A stretch of DNA of 64,000 nt from Neolewinella xylanilytica (GTDB taxonomy: Bacteria; Bacteroidota; Bacteroidia; Chitinophagales; Saprospiraceae). This document shows, one piece after another, positions 42,768-51,808 of this stretch; within the stretch, counting starts at the first letter, position 1, and each line of letters begins with the position of its first letter. The notes beneath the pieces are model-generated. The model saw only the letters and a program-made list of their open reading frames with translations, searched no databases and had not been told where the DNA came from. A program made the position numbers and the translations under genes. The stretch is taken from positions 620,001 through 684,000 of the forward strand of contig NZ_PTJC01000006.1 in the NCBI RefSeq assembly GCF_002934605.1. Reading direction: 5' to 3'.

Positions 42768-44120
42768 CTACCCTTTGGGCAGCTCCTGCTGTCCAAGCCA
42801 ACCGGTATCGAAGTTCCCGTCCCGAAAGTCTTCCTGCCGGAGCAGCCACTGGTGAAACGGCACGGTGGTCTTGATTCCTTCCACGATGAATTCGTCGAGG
42901 GCGCGTTCCATCTTGGTGATGGCTTCCGCACGGGTGGGTGCGCGCACGATTAGTTTGGCGATCATGCTATCGTAGAACGGGCTCACCGTATACCCGGCGT
43001 ATACGTGGGTGTCGACCCGTACGCCGTGGCCCTTTGAACTGTGGAAGCTATTGATCTTGCCGGGGCTGGGGCGGAAGCCGTTCCAGGGGTCCTCGGCGTT
43101 GATCCGGCACTCGATCACGTGTCCCTTTGGTAGGTAATTTTTCCCCGAAAGCTTTTCTCCGTAGGCAACTTTGATTTGCTCCTTTATCAGGTCGTGGTCG
43201 ATGGATTCCTCCGTGACGGGGTGCTCTACCTGGATGCGGGTATTCATTTCCATGAAGTAGAAGTTCCGGTCCTTGTCGACCAGGAATTCTACCGTGCCGA
43301 CCCCTTCGTAGTTAATGGCTTCGCCGGCCTTGATGGCGGCCTCGCCCATCCGCTGGCGGAGGTCGTCGGTCATGAACGGACTGGGGCATTCCTCCAGTAA
43401 TTTCTGGTGGCGCCGTTGCACCGAGCAGTCGCGCTCGCTCAGGTGAATCACCTTGCCGTACTGATCGCCGATGACCTGGATCTCTATGTGGCGGGGCTGC
43501 ACGATGTATTTCTCCATGTAGATGCCGTCGTTGCCGAAGCTGGCCTTGGCTTCCTTCTGGGCGCTTTCGTAGAGGTTGGTAAATTCCTCCTGGTTGCGAA
43601 CGATGCGCATGCCTTTACCCCCACCGCCGGCGGTCGCCTTGATCATGACGGGGTAGCCCATCTTGCGGGCGCGCTGGATGCCGTCTTCCGCGTTTTTCAG
43701 GAGGCTACCGTCGCCGGGTACGGTCGGGACGCCGGCGCGGATCATCGTGTCCTTGGCGGTGATTTTATCCCCCATGGTCCGGATCTGTTCGGGCTTGGGT
43801 CCGATGAATTTGATGCCGTAATCTTGGCAAATTTCGGCGAAGTCGGCGTTCTCGCTCAGGAACCCGTAGCCCGGGTGCACGGCGTCCGCGTTGGTAATTT
43901 CCACCGCGGCCATAATCTTCGGAATGCTCAGGTAACTATCGGCCGAGGCGGGCGGGCCGATACAGACCGCTTCGTCGGCGAAGCGGACGTGCAGGCTTTC
44001 GCGGTCGGCCGTGGAATAAATGGCAACCGTCTTGATCCCCATTTCCCGGCAGGTGCGAATGATCCGCAGGGCTATTTCGCCGCGGTTGGCAATCAGGATT
44101 TTATTAAATTTCTCGGGCAT
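42768..44120 (-). CDS. accC: Acetyl-CoA carboxylase biotin carboxylase subunit
   Basis: The 450-residue protein shows the biotin carboxylase order: [20 protein letters not shown], the [17 protein letters not shown] motif, the ATP-grasp glycine loop [15 protein letters not shown], the metal/ATP segment [17 protein letters not shown] (here [18 protein letters not shown]) and [15 protein letters not shown] with the catalytic Arg. It carboxylates the biotin on AccB using bicarbonate and ATP. It starts four bases after accB, and efp-accB-accC is a frequent order in this phylum. Confidence 0.96.
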   Translation of the reverse strand: MPEKFNKILIANRGEIALRIIRTCREMGIKTVAIYSTADRESLHVRFADEAVCIGPPASADSYLSIPKIMAAVEITNADAVHPGYGFLSENADFAEICQDYGIKFIGPKPEQIRTMGDKITAKDTMIRAGVPTVPGDGSLLKNAEDGIQRARKMGYPVMIKATAGGGGKGMRIVRNQEEFTNLYESAQKEAKASFGNDGIYMEKYIVQPRHIEIQVIGDQYGKVIHLSERDCSVQRRHQKLLEECPSPFMTDDLRQRMGEAAIKAGEAINYEGVGTVEFLVDKDRNFYFMEMNTRIQVEHPVTEESIDHDLIKEQIKVAYGEKLSGKNYLPKGHVIECRINAEDPWNGFRPSPGKINSFHSSKGHGVRVDTHVYAGYTVSPFYDSMIAKLIVRAPTRAEAITKMERALDEFIVEGIKTTVPFHQWLLRQEDFRDGNFDTGWLGQQELPKG

Positions 44121-44124
44121 AAAG

Positions 44125-44652
44125 CTAGGAGGGGTCTACCAAAAACAGGGGCTGATCGTACTCGATGGGCTGGGCGTCCTCAATCAGGACCTTGACAATT
44201 TTCCCGCCGATTTCCGACTCGATTTCGTTGAATAATTTCATGGCTTCGACGATGCACACGGTATCGCCCTTGGCGATCCGGTCGCCCACCTTCACGTATG
44301 CGGGCTTGTCCGGGGAGGCCGAACGGTAGAACGTACCGATCATGGGGGACTTGATGGGCACCAATTTGGATTCGTCGACGCCGCTAACCGGCTCTCCTCC
44401 ACCCGGCGTCGCTTCGCGGTCCGGGGCGGCCGCGGCGGCGGGAGCGGGTTGGCTCGGCTGGGGCGCGAAGGCAGGGGCCATGGCCGGAGCCGGCATGCTG
44501 ATGATGGAGGGCGACGTGGCGGGTTGGTCGTTGCCGCCGCGGTACGACTTACCGCGAATGTGGAGGCTAACGGTTTCGTTCTTGTACTTGAATTCCGACA
44601 ACTCGGTCTTGGAGACCAGCTTGATGAGTTCCTGTATTTCTTTCAGCGTCAT
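44125..44652 (-). CDS. accB: Biotin carboxyl carrier protein of acetyl-CoA carboxylase
   Basis: The 175-residue protein has an N-terminal part ([20 protein letters not shown]), a flexible Ala/Pro-rich linker (about residues 45-90), and a biotinyl domain with the [15 protein letters not shown] motif, where Lys139 carries biotin. It shuttles the carboxyl group between AccC and AccA/AccD. The gene lies 17 bp after efp and four bases before accC. Confidence 0.96.
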   Translation of the reverse strand: MTLKEIQELIKLVSKTELSEFKYKNETVSLHIRGKSYRGGNDQPATSPSIISMPAPAMAPAFAPQPSQPAPAAAAAPDREATPGGGEPVSGVDESKLVPIKSPMIGTFYRSASPDKPAYVKVGDRIAKGDTVCIVEAMKLFNEIESEIGGKIVKVLIEDAQPIEYDQPLFLVDPS

Positions 44653-44669
44653 GTTGGGCGTTCTAAGGG

Positions 44670-45230
44670 TTACACACGGCTCATATAGGAACCACTGCGA
44701 GTATCTATCTTGATTTTGTCTCCGGTGTTCACGAAAAGGGGAACCCGTACCTCGGCTCCGGTTTCGATCGTAGCCGGCTTGAGGGTGTTGGTGGCGGTAT
44801 CACCCTTCACCCCGGGCTCGGTGTAGGTGACTTCCATTTCGACGTATTGGGGGAGGTCTACGGTGAGCGCGGTGTTGTCTTCGGTATTGTAGAGAACTTC
44901 CACCGTATCGCCCTCGCGCATGAAGCCGGGATTTTCGATGAGGGCTTCCGGTATGGTGGCCTGCTCGAAAGACTCCGCGTTCATGAAGTGAAAGCCCATA
45001 TCGTCTTTGTAGAGGTACTGCATCTTGTGCCGCTCCACCCGTACCTCGTCTACTTTGTGGCCGGACGGGAAGGTTTCGCTAAGCACGCGACCGGTGCTGA
45101 GGCTCTTTATTTTGGTACGCACGAACGCGGCACCTTTGCCGGGTTTTACGTGCTGGAATTCAATGACACTGTAAATGTCATGACTGTGACGGAAGGTGAA
45201 GCCGTTCTTGATGTCGGATGTAGAAGCCAT
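44670..45230 (-). CDS. efp: Elongation factor P
   Basis: The 186-residue protein has the three EF-P beta-barrel domains. The N-terminal loop KPGKGAAFVRTKIKSL carries Lys32 at the tip that contacts the peptidyl-transferase centre; YLYKDDMGFHFMNAESFEQ and VEVLYNTEDNTALTVDLPQY mark the second domain, and PGVKGDTATNTLKPATIETG and the end IKIDTRSGSYMSR the third. It relieves ribosome stalling at polyproline. A TACATTGG near-match to the -7 consensus is at 45254-45261, so this is probably the first gene of efp-accB-accC. Confidence 0.95.
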   Translation of the reverse strand: MASTSDIKNGFTFRHSHDIYSVIEFQHVKPGKGAAFVRTKIKSLSTGRVLSETFPSGHKVDEVRVERHKMQYLYKDDMGFHFMNAESFEQATIPEALIENPGFMREGDTVEVLYNTEDNTALTVDLPQYVEMEVTYTEPGVKGDTATNTLKPATIETGAEVRVPLFVNTGDKIKIDTRSGSYMSRV

Positions 45231-45313
45231 ATTAATCGGTTTTTCTCCGGTCCAATGTAAACAAACGGGCCGGATCGGTTAAGGCAGCGCGAAGATAACC
45301 TTTCTGCCCCGTT

Positions 45314-46030
45314 TCATTCCTCGCCGCCGAGTAATTGGTGATCGGCGAAGCTGTAGTAGCGGTGGCCGGCAACGATGATGTGGTCCAGAACGTGCAGGTC
45401 CAGGCTGTGGGCGGCACGACAGAGTTTGCTCGTCAGGCGAATATCCGCGCTGCTGGGGTGGGCCTGACCGCTGGGGTGGTTGTGGGCCAGCACGAGCGAC
45501 GTAACGCTTCCGTGCTGCAGGGCGGTACGGAATATTTTCTTCGCATCCGCAACCGTACCCGTGGTGCCCCCGCTACTGACAAGGTGGGCGCCGAGCACCT
45601 GGTTGGCCCGGTTGAGGCACAGCACGTGAAATTCTTCGTGCGGCAGATCGGCCAGTACCGGCTGAAGGTAGTGGAAGCAGGCTTCGCTGTTGTCGAGCAC
45701 GGTTCGGGGTTTATGCATGGCACCCGCGCGCCGGCGCCCCAGTTCAAAAGCCGCCAGCAGCTGGGCGCCCTTGACGGCTCCGATGCCTTTCGTACGCACG
45801 AGATCCTGCAGTTGCATACGTGCCAGCCGGTGGAGGTCATGGTCGGCGGAGCGCAGGAGACAACGGGCCAGATCGACGGCGGATACCCCGCGCCGACCGC
45901 TGCGTAACAGGATGGCGACTAATTCGGCATCCGATAGCGTACGGGGCCCGCGTGCGAGTAACTTTTCGCGGGGTTGTTCGTCGGGCGCGAGATCGCAAAT
46001 CAGGGAGGAAGAGGAAACGGAGGTAATCAT
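45314..46030 (-). CDS. radC: RadC family (JAB-domain) protein
   Basis: The 238-residue protein has the two parts of RadC: an N-terminal helix-hairpin-helix region (ARGPRTLSDAELVAILLRSG and VRTKGIGAVKGAQLLAAFELG), then a C-terminal JAB/MPN metalloprotease-like domain with the JAMM motif HNHPSG followed by SSADIRLT. The motif residues are intact, so a zinc-dependent hydrolase is possible, but no RadC function has been established. ATG 46030 is chosen because the longer frame only adds a short non-conserved stretch. Followed by efp after 83 bp. Confidence 0.92.
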   Translation of the reverse strand: MITSVSSSSLICDLAPDEQPREKLLARGPRTLSDAELVAILLRSGRRGVSAVDLARCLLRSADHDLHRLARMQLQDLVRTKGIGAVKGAQLLAAFELGRRRAGAMHKPRTVLDNSEACFHYLQPVLADLPHEEFHVLCLNRANQVLGAHLVSSGGTTGTVADAKKIFRTALQHGSVTSLVLAHNHPSGQAHPSSADIRLTSKLCRAAHSLDLHVLDHIIVAGHRYYSFADHQLLGGEE

Positions 46031-46110
46031 GGACGGTCGAATGAAGGGGAGACCGCCGGAAAGCATTCAGCGCAACGTTCCCTAAAGGTAGGGCATGCGT
46101 CGCGATTGCC

Positions 46111-46545
46111 TCACTTTTCCATTTCCGAGTAGATTTTGCCCCGGCCGTATTCCTTAAGTACGTGGCGCACCGTTCCGGTAAGGTTGGACGGCAGGCTATT
46201 ATAGGGATGCCATTCCACGTTCTCGAATTTTTGGAGTTCCTTACTCTCTGGCTCGCCCTCGTAGTGGTGAGCCCGGAAATAGAGCACGATCCGGTGCTTC
46301 TTGCCGCGTTTTTTGTACCGTTTGTGGAGTACGTGGACCAGGCTCAGGTCCGAGGGGGTAAGTCGAACCCCGGCTTCCTCGAAACTCTCCCGGATCAGGC
46401 TCTCCAGGGCGTACTCCCGGCGCTCGATGGTGCCCCCGATCAGGCTGTAGTTTCCCCCATTGGGTTTGGTTTGCTTGAGCAGGAGGATACGCCCCCGGTC
46501 TTCCAGAATGAGGCGTGCCTTCAGCGAGACTTTGAATGTGGCCAT
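46111..46545 (-). CDS. Nudix hydrolase
   Basis: The 144-residue protein contains a Nudix box, GGTIERREYALESLIRESFEEAGV, with Gly, Glu, Arg-Glu and Glu-Glu at the required spacing; the preceding strand LLLKQTKPNGGNYSLIGG is normal. The family cleaves nucleoside diphosphates linked to another moiety; the substrate is unknown. The C-terminal part is basic and rich in Lys (YKKRGKKHRIVLYF), which may suggest a nucleic-acid or polyphosphate-type substrate. It is divergent from the PLP enzyme gene; 116 bp separate their starts. Confidence 0.9.
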   Translation of the reverse strand: MATFKVSLKARLILEDRGRILLLKQTKPNGGNYSLIGGTIERREYALESLIRESFEEAGVRLTPSDLSLVHVLHKRYKKRGKKHRIVLYFRAHHYEGEPESKELQKFENVEWHPYNSLPSNLTGTVRHVLKEYGRGKIYSEMEK

Positions 46546-46630
46546 GTAGTAAGGAGGGTATGGAAAGCAAAGGGGGCGGGGCGAATATACCCAACCACCG
46601 GCAGTGTGCGTGCGTTTACGCCGTAGCTAC

Positions 46631-46638
46631 TAACTTCG
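46631..46638 (+). promoter_or_regulatory. Possible -7 element of the PLP enzyme gene
   Basis: TAACTTCG differs by one base from TAnnTTTG and ends 23 bp before ATG 46662. The same T-to-C change occurs in other candidate boxes in this window. Confidence 0.4.
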
Positions 46639-46661
46639 CCCCGGTTATTAACCTTCATCCT

Positions 46662-47747
46662 ATGCGCCACGATAGTGTTTTACAAGCCATCGGCAACACG
46701 CCGCTGATCCGTCTCGACCGGATATGTGGCACCCGTATCCCCGCGGCCGTATACGGAAAGATGGAATCCATGAACCCCGGGCAGTCTGCAAAGGACCGCG
46801 CGGCGCTTTACATGATCGAGCAGGCGGAGCGGAAGGGGCGTATTCAGCCGGGCGCTACCATTATTGAAGCCACCAGCGGTAACACCGGTTTCAGCATCGC
46901 GATGATCGCCGCCATCAAGGGGTATAAGTGCATCCTTACGCTCACCGATAAGGCCGGCCCCGAAAAGCAAGCCCTTCTCAAGGCACTCGGGGCCAAGATC
47001 GTACTCTGCCCGAAGGACGCCGCCCCGGAAGACCCGGAGTCGTACTACAGCAGGGCAGAGGAACTGGCCGGCACCATCCCCAACAGTATCTACCTACGCC
47101 AGAACTGGAACCTCGACAACAGCGGCGCCCACTACCACAGCACCGGCCCGGAAATCTGGAAGGATACGGAGGGCAAGATTACCCACTACGTTTGCTGCGC
47201 GGGAACGGGGGGGACGCTGTCCGGCACCGCCCGCTACCTGAAGGAGCAGAATCCGGAGGTAAAGATCATCGGGGTGGATGCCTACGGCTCGGTGCTGAAG
47301 AAGTACTGGCAAACCGGCGTCTTCGACCCCGATGAAATCTTCAGCTGGAAAGTGGAGGGGCTGGGTAAAACCATTATCCCCGACAACGTCGCCTTCGATC
47401 TGATCGACGACTTTATCAAGGTGGGTGACCGGGCCGCCGCCCTACGCGTCCGGGAGCTGGCACAGCGGGAGGGGCTCCTCCTCGGCTACAGCAGCGGTGC
47501 CGCTCTGGAAGCCGTTTTTTCTATCCGGAAACAACTAAGCCCGGACGATACTGTTGTCGTACTCTTCCCCGATCATGGCAGCAAATACCTGGGAAAAGTA
47601 TTCAACGATGCCTGGATGCAGGAGCAGGGGTACCTGAAGCCCAACGGCGAACCGGCTACCTACAGCGTCAAACATTTGCAGCGCATGTACCGGGTATACA
47701 AGCGCATGTACGGTCGAAAGATCAAGCAGCGCCTGAATTTAGTTTAG
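46662..47747 (+). CDS. PLP-dependent cysteine synthase family protein
   Basis: The 361-residue protein is a fold-type II PLP enzyme: IGNTPLIRLDRICG near the start, the Schiff-base Lys44 in MNPGQSAKDRAALYMI, the phosphate-binding loop ATSGNTGFSIAMIAA, the glycine loop CAGTGGTLSGTARYL and the C-terminal GYSSGAALEA. It resembles cysteine synthase and cystathionine beta-synthase; the tail after about residue 310 (LKPNGEPATYSVKHLQRMYR) is a longer extension than CysK has. It may make cysteine from O-acetylserine or act on a related beta-substituted amino acid. Sulfite reductase is encoded 13 kb away, so a sulfur link is reasonable. ATG 46662 chosen; an earlier in-frame start is GTG-type and unsupported. 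Confidence 0.93.
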   Translation: MRHDSVLQAIGNTPLIRLDRICGTRIPAAVYGKMESMNPGQSAKDRAALYMIEQAERKGRIQPGATIIEATSGNTGFSIAMIAAIKGYKCILTLTDKAGPEKQALLKALGAKIVLCPKDAAPEDPESYYSRAEELAGTIPNSIYLRQNWNLDNSGAHYHSTGPEIWKDTEGKITHYVCCAGTGGTLSGTARYLKEQNPEVKIIGVDAYGSVLKKYWQTGVFDPDEIFSWKVEGLGKTIIPDNVAFDLIDDFIKVGDRAAALRVRELAQREGLLLGYSSGAALEAVFSIRKQLSPDDTVVVLFPDHGSKYLGKVFNDAWMQEQGYLKPNGEPATYSVKHLQRMYRVYKRMYGRKIKQRLNLV

Positions 47748-47789
47748 GCTCTTTTCAGCCGTACCCTATGAACCGACTAACGTATTTCG

Positions 47790-48452
47790 ATGAAAACCCG
47801 CACCCGAAAATTTAAATCGAACGTGGAGGTTTCTCCACCGATGTTTGAAAACAAGATTCTAAATCGGCTATCTCAGACCCACATAGCCACGCCCATCGTC
47901 ATCTTTTTCACGTATGCGACCGGCTTGCTCTGGTATACGGAAGCAAATACCACCATTCCTACTTTTACGGTTATCTGCCTTTTCCTGGCCGGCATTCTCG
48001 GTTTTACCTTTACCGAATACGCGATTCACCGCTGGGTCTACCATCCGCCCCACGGTGCATCCGATATGTACAAGCAGGCAACGTACAAGATGCATGGCAT
48101 GCATCACGACTATCCGAAGGACAAGCGGCGGCTGGCCATGCCGCCCATCGTCGCCATCGTGCTGGCCACCAGCTTGCTGTTTCTCTTCGAGTTGGTCCTG
48201 GGCCAGTATTCGTTCAGCTACCTGGCCGGCTTCGTAGTGGGCTACGCCCTGTACCTGATCGTCCATTATACCGTGCACATGTACGCCCCGCCGCGTAACT
48301 TTCTCCGCACGCTATGGGTGAACCACTCCATCCATCACTATAGCGAAGACGAAGTGCTGTTCGGGGTTAGCCAACCCCTCTGGGATTACGTTTTCGGTAC
48401 CATGCCGCGATCCGATAAGGACAAGCGCATGGCCAAGGAAATCCACCGGTAG
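47790..48452 (+). CDS. Sterol desaturase / fatty acid hydroxylase family membrane protein
   Basis: The 220-residue protein has about four membrane helices and the eight-His di-iron pattern: HRWVYH (residue about 74), HGMHHDYP, HYTVHMY and NHSIHHY. Members insert a hydroxyl group into lipid chains or sterol-like molecules with oxygen and di-iron; bacterial examples include carotenoid and sphingolipid-type hydroxylases. The substrate here is not readable. It lies 42 bp after the PLP enzyme and one base before the alkyltransferase-like gene, so it is in the same transcription unit. Confidence 0.88.
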   Translation: MKTRTRKFKSNVEVSPPMFENKILNRLSQTHIATPIVIFFTYATGLLWYTEANTTIPTFTVICLFLAGILGFTFTEYAIHRWVYHPPHGASDMYKQATYKMHGMHHDYPKDKRRLAMPPIVAIVLATSLLFLFELVLGQYSFSYLAGFVVGYALYLIVHYTVHMYAPPRNFLRTLWVNHSIHHYSEDEVLFGVSQPLWDYVFGTMPRSDKDKRMAKEIHR

Positions 48453-48453
48453 T

Positions 48454-48780
48454 TTGGGGGCGGCCTATATCGAGCAAGTACACGATGTCACCCGGCTAGT
48501 CCCCGCCGGCCGGGTCACTACCTACGGCGCCATCGCCGATTTCCTCACGCTCGGAAGCGCCCGTATGGTGGGCTGGGCGCTGTTCAATTCCATCCGCGCC
48601 GACGATATTCCCGCCCACCGGGTAGTCAATCGCCGGGGGGAGTTAAGCGGTCGCAACCACTTCGCTACGCCCGGCCTCATGCAGGAAAAGCTAGAAGCCG
48701 AGGGGGTCGTCGTTCAGGACGATCGCGTCCGGGATTTCGATCGGCTGTTCTGGTCACCTACCGAGCTGCTTCACCAATGA
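48454..48780 (+). CDS. Alkyltransferase-like (MGMT-related) protein lacking the active-site Cys
   Basis: The 108-residue protein matches the C-terminal DNA-binding domain of O6-alkylguanine-DNA alkyltransferases: VPAGRVTTYGAIADFLTLG, ARMVGWALFNS and the motif IPAHRVVNRRGELSG. In MGMT the motif is PCHRV, with the reactive Cys; here it is PAHRV (Ala54), so alkyl transfer is impossible. Alkyltransferase-like proteins (such as YbaZ, which has Trp) bind O6-alkylguanine and recruit nucleotide excision repair. It uses a TTG start one base after the previous stop and overlaps tsaB by four bases. Confidence 0.9.
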   Translation: MGAAYIEQVHDVTRLVPAGRVTTYGAIADFLTLGSARMVGWALFNSIRADDIPAHRVVNRRGELSGRNHFATPGLMQEKLEAEGVVVQDDRVRDFDRLFWSPTELLHQ

Positions 48781-49472
48781 CGGAGTTGCTACTCGAAACC
48801 GCTACGGACGTTTGCTCGGTCGCCGTTGCCCGGGATGGGGTAGTGGTGGCCGAAGCCACCGCCACCGAGATTCACCAGCACGCCAGTCACCTTACCCTAC
48901 TGATCCGAGGTGCGCTCCGGGACGCCGGTAACTCCCTCCAGGAGATGGACCGGCTGGTGCTCAGCGACGGACCGGGGAGCTATACCAGCCTCCGGGTGGG
49001 TGCCGCCACGGCTAAGGGACTTTGTCTGGCCGTGCCGCATTTGCAATTTAGTACCGTACCAACCCTCGCCGCTCTCGCCGGGGAGTGCGACGCTACGGGA
49101 AACGATCGGATACTGGCCACCATCAATTCCAGGCGGGGAGAGGTCTTCGGTCAGCTTTTTCGTTCGGGCGACCTGCACCCCGAAAGTAAGGTCATGAACG
49201 TCCGCCTAGCCGATCCGCAGTGGCGGGGAAAGCTCCTGGAAGGCCGGGGGCTCGGCCGGATCGTGGTTTGCGGACCGGGGCAGCAGCGGATACGGGAGGC
49301 TACCGCATCAGACAACGCCTTCTCGTTTGCCGAGCCGCTACGGGCTTCGGCCCGTTACCTGGTGCGGGCGGAAGTCCGGCATTTACTTGCCGAGCCGGAC
49401 GTTGCGTCCTACGAGCCTTACTATCTTAACGCCCCCCACGTTACCCGGTCAAAGAAAAAACCGTTGCTGTGA
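48777..49472 (+). CDS. tsaB: tRNA threonylcarbamoyladenosine biosynthesis protein TsaB
   Basis: The 231-residue protein has TsaB signatures: LLLETATDVCSVAVARDGVV (ASKHA strand), HASHLTLLIRGALRDAG and the glycine-rich LSDGPGSYTSLRVGAATAKG. It is the non-catalytic partner of TsaD in making t6A at position 37 of tRNAs reading ANN codons. It overlaps the genes before and after by four bases each, so translation is coupled. Confidence 0.94.
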   Translation: MTELLLETATDVCSVAVARDGVVVAEATATEIHQHASHLTLLIRGALRDAGNSLQEMDRLVLSDGPGSYTSLRVGAATAKGLCLAVPHLQFSTVPTLAALAGECDATGNDRILATINSRRGEVFGQLFRSGDLHPESKVMNVRLADPQWRGKLLEGRGLGRIVVCGPGQQRIREATASDNAFSFAEPLRASARYLVRAEVRHLLAEPDVASYEPYYLNAPHVTRSKKKPLL

Positions 49473-50236
49473 CGGAACGCCGATACGTACTCGAACTGGC
49501 GTACCGCGGAACCGCTTACTCCGGTTGGCAACGACAGCCCAATGCCCTGTCGGTGGAGGAAACCATCGATTCGGCCCTGTCGACCATCCTTGGCGTTCCC
49601 ATCAAACTGGTGGGCTGTGGCCGCACCGATGCCGGGGTCCACGCCAGCGACTATGTCGCACACTTCGATTATGCCGGTACGCTGCCGCCGCGGCTGCTGC
49701 CGCGGCTCAATCGCTACCTGCCCGAGGATATCGCCCTGTACCAACTGGCCGAAGCGGACGATCGGTTTCACGCCCGTTTCAGTGCTACCGGAAGGAGCTA
49801 CGAGTATCGCATCAGCCCCCGCAAAGATCCCTTCCGGGTAGACACCGTTACCTGGCTGCCGGCTTTCGGATCGCTGGACCGGGATGCCATGCAGGCCGCC
49901 GCCGGTCTCTTGCTCGATTACGGTGAATTCGCCCCTTTCTGCAAAACCAACAGCGACGCGTTCACCATGAAGTGTACGATGACGGAAAGCGAATGGGACT
50001 TCGGGGCGGCGGAATTGCGCTACCGGGTCTCGGCCAACCGCTTTCTGCGGGGAATGGTACGCCTGATCGTAGGTACCTGCCTGCAAGTGGGCACGGATAA
50101 GCTGAGCCTCGATCGGTTGAAGGAGGTAATGGACCGACAGGAGCGCCTGCCCCGGCCCCTAAGCGCCCCGGCGGAAGGATTGTTCCTGACGGAGGTCCGC
50201 TACCCCGGGCGAACCGATTGGCCGACGGTTTCGTAA
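49469..50236 (+). CDS. truA: tRNA pseudouridine(38-40) synthase TruA
   Basis: The 255-residue protein has the TruA motifs: LELAYRGTAYSGWQRQPNAL, the catalytic GCGRTDAGVHA with Asp54, FHARFSATGRSYEYRI, and FLRGMVRLIVGTCLQVG. It makes pseudouridine at positions 38-40 of the anticodon arm. The GTG start overlaps the tsaB stop (GTGA). The operon therefore puts two tRNA-modifying enzymes after the DNA-repair-type protein. Confidence 0.95.
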   Translation: MTERRYVLELAYRGTAYSGWQRQPNALSVEETIDSALSTILGVPIKLVGCGRTDAGVHASDYVAHFDYAGTLPPRLLPRLNRYLPEDIALYQLAEADDRFHARFSATGRSYEYRISPRKDPFRVDTVTWLPAFGSLDRDAMQAAAGLLLDYGEFAPFCKTNSDAFTMKCTMTESEWDFGAAELRYRVSANRFLRGMVRLIVGTCLQVGTDKLSLDRLKEVMDRQERLPRPLSAPAEGLFLTEVRYPGRTDWPTVS

Positions 50237-50259
50237 TACTATTGGCTGGTGTATCTTTG
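50229..50259 (+). promoter_or_regulatory. Promoter of the WecA-like gene (TTTC-N19-TATCTTTG)
   Basis: A perfect TATCTTTG (50252-50259) is preceded after 19 bp by TTTC (50229-50232), one base off the -33 TTTG. The -33 box overlaps the end of truA. The transcript would have a leader of about 60 nt. Confidence 0.75.
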
Positions 50260-50327
50260 CGTCGCACGCCTTTTAGCCTGCTATGCTTGTGTATATCCTG
50301 CCCTAGACCCCCCTACAAATAGCGTGT

Positions 50328-51437
50328 ATGTTCGTATTTATACTCAGCTTTCTGATATCCTTCGCGTTGGTCTTTGCGATCATGCCCAGCGTGATTAAGA
50401 TTGCGGTGGAGAAAAGGCTGGTGGCCACCCCCGAGGAGCGCAGTAGCCACCACACGATTACCCCCTGTCTCGGGGGGATCCCGATCTTTCTCGGCGTGCT
50501 GTTTTGTTCCCTTTTGCTAACGCCGATGGAGCAATGGGAAAGCCTCCAGTACATTCTCAGTGCCCTGGTGATCGTGTTTATGATCGGCACCAAGGACGAC
50601 ATCAGCCAGCTCAGTGCAGGCAAGAAAACCGCCGGTCTGGTCATCGCCATTGCGATTCTGGTCACCCGCGGGGGCATACGGCTGGAAAGCCTCTACGAGC
50701 TATTCGGGGTCACCACCACCTTGCCCTACTGGCTATCCATTGCCGCCAGCGCCTTCACGCTACTTGTCATCAGCAATGCGTTTAACCTGATCGACGGTAT
50801 TGACGGGCTGGCCGGCACGGTTGGCATCATCGCCATGCTCACCTTCGGCACCTGGTTCTTCGTCGTAGGAAACGTCTACCTGGGCATTCTGGCGCTTGCC
50901 GCTTCGGGAGGAATGCTGGCCTTCCTCTACTACAATATGTCGAAGACGCAGAAAACCTTCATGGGGGATACCGGAGCACTGGTCATCGGAATGCTACTCG
51001 GTATCATGACGATTGAGTTCATTGATTTTGGCTCTACCGGTCCGATTAGCGCCGCTTACCGTTTCGAGCACCCCATTGCGGTGGCGGTCGGTATTTTGAT
51101 CATTCCGCTGTTCGATACCATCCGGGTCTTCATTACCCGCTCTCTGCGGGGGGTAAGCCCGATGAAGCCGGACCGGCGCCATATCCACCACCTGCTGATC
51201 GATTCGAACCACAGCCACGTGCAGGCGACGTTCATGCTGGCCATGGTGAACCTGGCCTTCATTAGCCTGGCGCTCTTCCTGGATCCCCTGCTCAACTTAC
51301 ACGCTATCCTGTCCATCGAGATCGGTCTGGCCCTTATCCTTACCTACCTGCTACACCGGTATGCCAGCCGCATCAAACGGAAAAAAGCGCGGCAAACGGA
51401 GCCAACGGAATCGGCCCGCCTACCCCAGACCGCTTGA
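50328..51437 (+). CDS. Undecaprenyl-phosphate glycosyl-1-phosphate transferase (WecA/TagO/MraY family)
   Basis: The 369-residue protein has about ten membrane helices and the family motifs: VFMIGTKDDISQL (Asp-Asp), NAFNLIDGIDGLAGTVG, FMGDTGALVIGMLLG, and the C-terminal cytoplasmic HIHHLLIDSNHSH. It moves a sugar phosphate, typically GlcNAc-1-P, onto undecaprenyl phosphate, starting surface polysaccharide or O-antigen synthesis. The cytoplasmic tail is basic. Its neighbours (O-antigen ligase, Wzz-like protein) support the role. It may be wecA, but the sugar cannot be read. Confidence 0.93.
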   Translation: MFVFILSFLISFALVFAIMPSVIKIAVEKRLVATPEERSSHHTITPCLGGIPIFLGVLFCSLLLTPMEQWESLQYILSALVIVFMIGTKDDISQLSAGKKTAGLVIAIAILVTRGGIRLESLYELFGVTTTLPYWLSIAASAFTLLVISNAFNLIDGIDGLAGTVGIIAMLTFGTWFFVVGNVYLGILALAASGGMLAFLYYNMSKTQKTFMGDTGALVIGMLLGIMTIEFIDFGSTGPISAAYRFEHPIAVAVGILIIPLFDTIRVFITRSLRGVSPMKPDRRHIHHLLIDSNHSHVQATFMLAMVNLAFISLALFLDPLLNLHAILSIEIGLALILTYLLHRYASRIKRKKARQTEPTESARLPQTA

Positions 51438-51808
51438 CCTGGTTACTCGTCTTTACGGGCGGCGGCGTTGGCGCGGTAGCGCGTATGGCGGTGGCTAAAC
51501 TACTTCCGGCTACGGGGGGCGGCTTCCCATGGGGTACCTTCGTAGCTAATTTTCTGGCTTGTACGATACTCGGAATGGGACTTTCCCTGGTTGGGCGCCA
51601 ACAACTCGCTCCGCCCCAGCAGCTGCTGCTCATCACCGGTTTTTGCGGAGGATTCTCGACCTTTTCTACTTTCTCCGCCGAGCTGCTCTTGATGCTACAG
51701 GAGGGGCAACCGTTCCTCGCCTTCCTGTACCTCGCCACCAGTGTACTGGTGGGGGTGTTGAGCATTTTCGCGGTGGTCTACTTTACGGGCGGTCCAACAA
51801 TTTCCTGA
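51434..51808 (+). CDS. crcB: Fluoride channel CrcB/Fluc
   Basis: The 124-residue protein has four membrane helices and the Fluc signatures: GGGVGAVARMAVAKLL, PWGTFVANFLACTILGMGL (Asn in the pore), and GFCGGFSTFSTFSAELL. It exports fluoride as an antiparallel dimer. It starts with TTG overlapping the previous stop by four bases. Its 3' end overlaps the end of the convergent ligase gene by 31 bp. Confidence 0.92.
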   Translation: MTWLLVFTGGGVGAVARMAVAKLLPATGGGFPWGTFVANFLACTILGMGLSLVGRQQLAPPQQLLLITGFCGGFSTFSTFSAELLLMLQEGQPFLAFLYLATSVLVGVLSIFAVVYFTGGPTIS

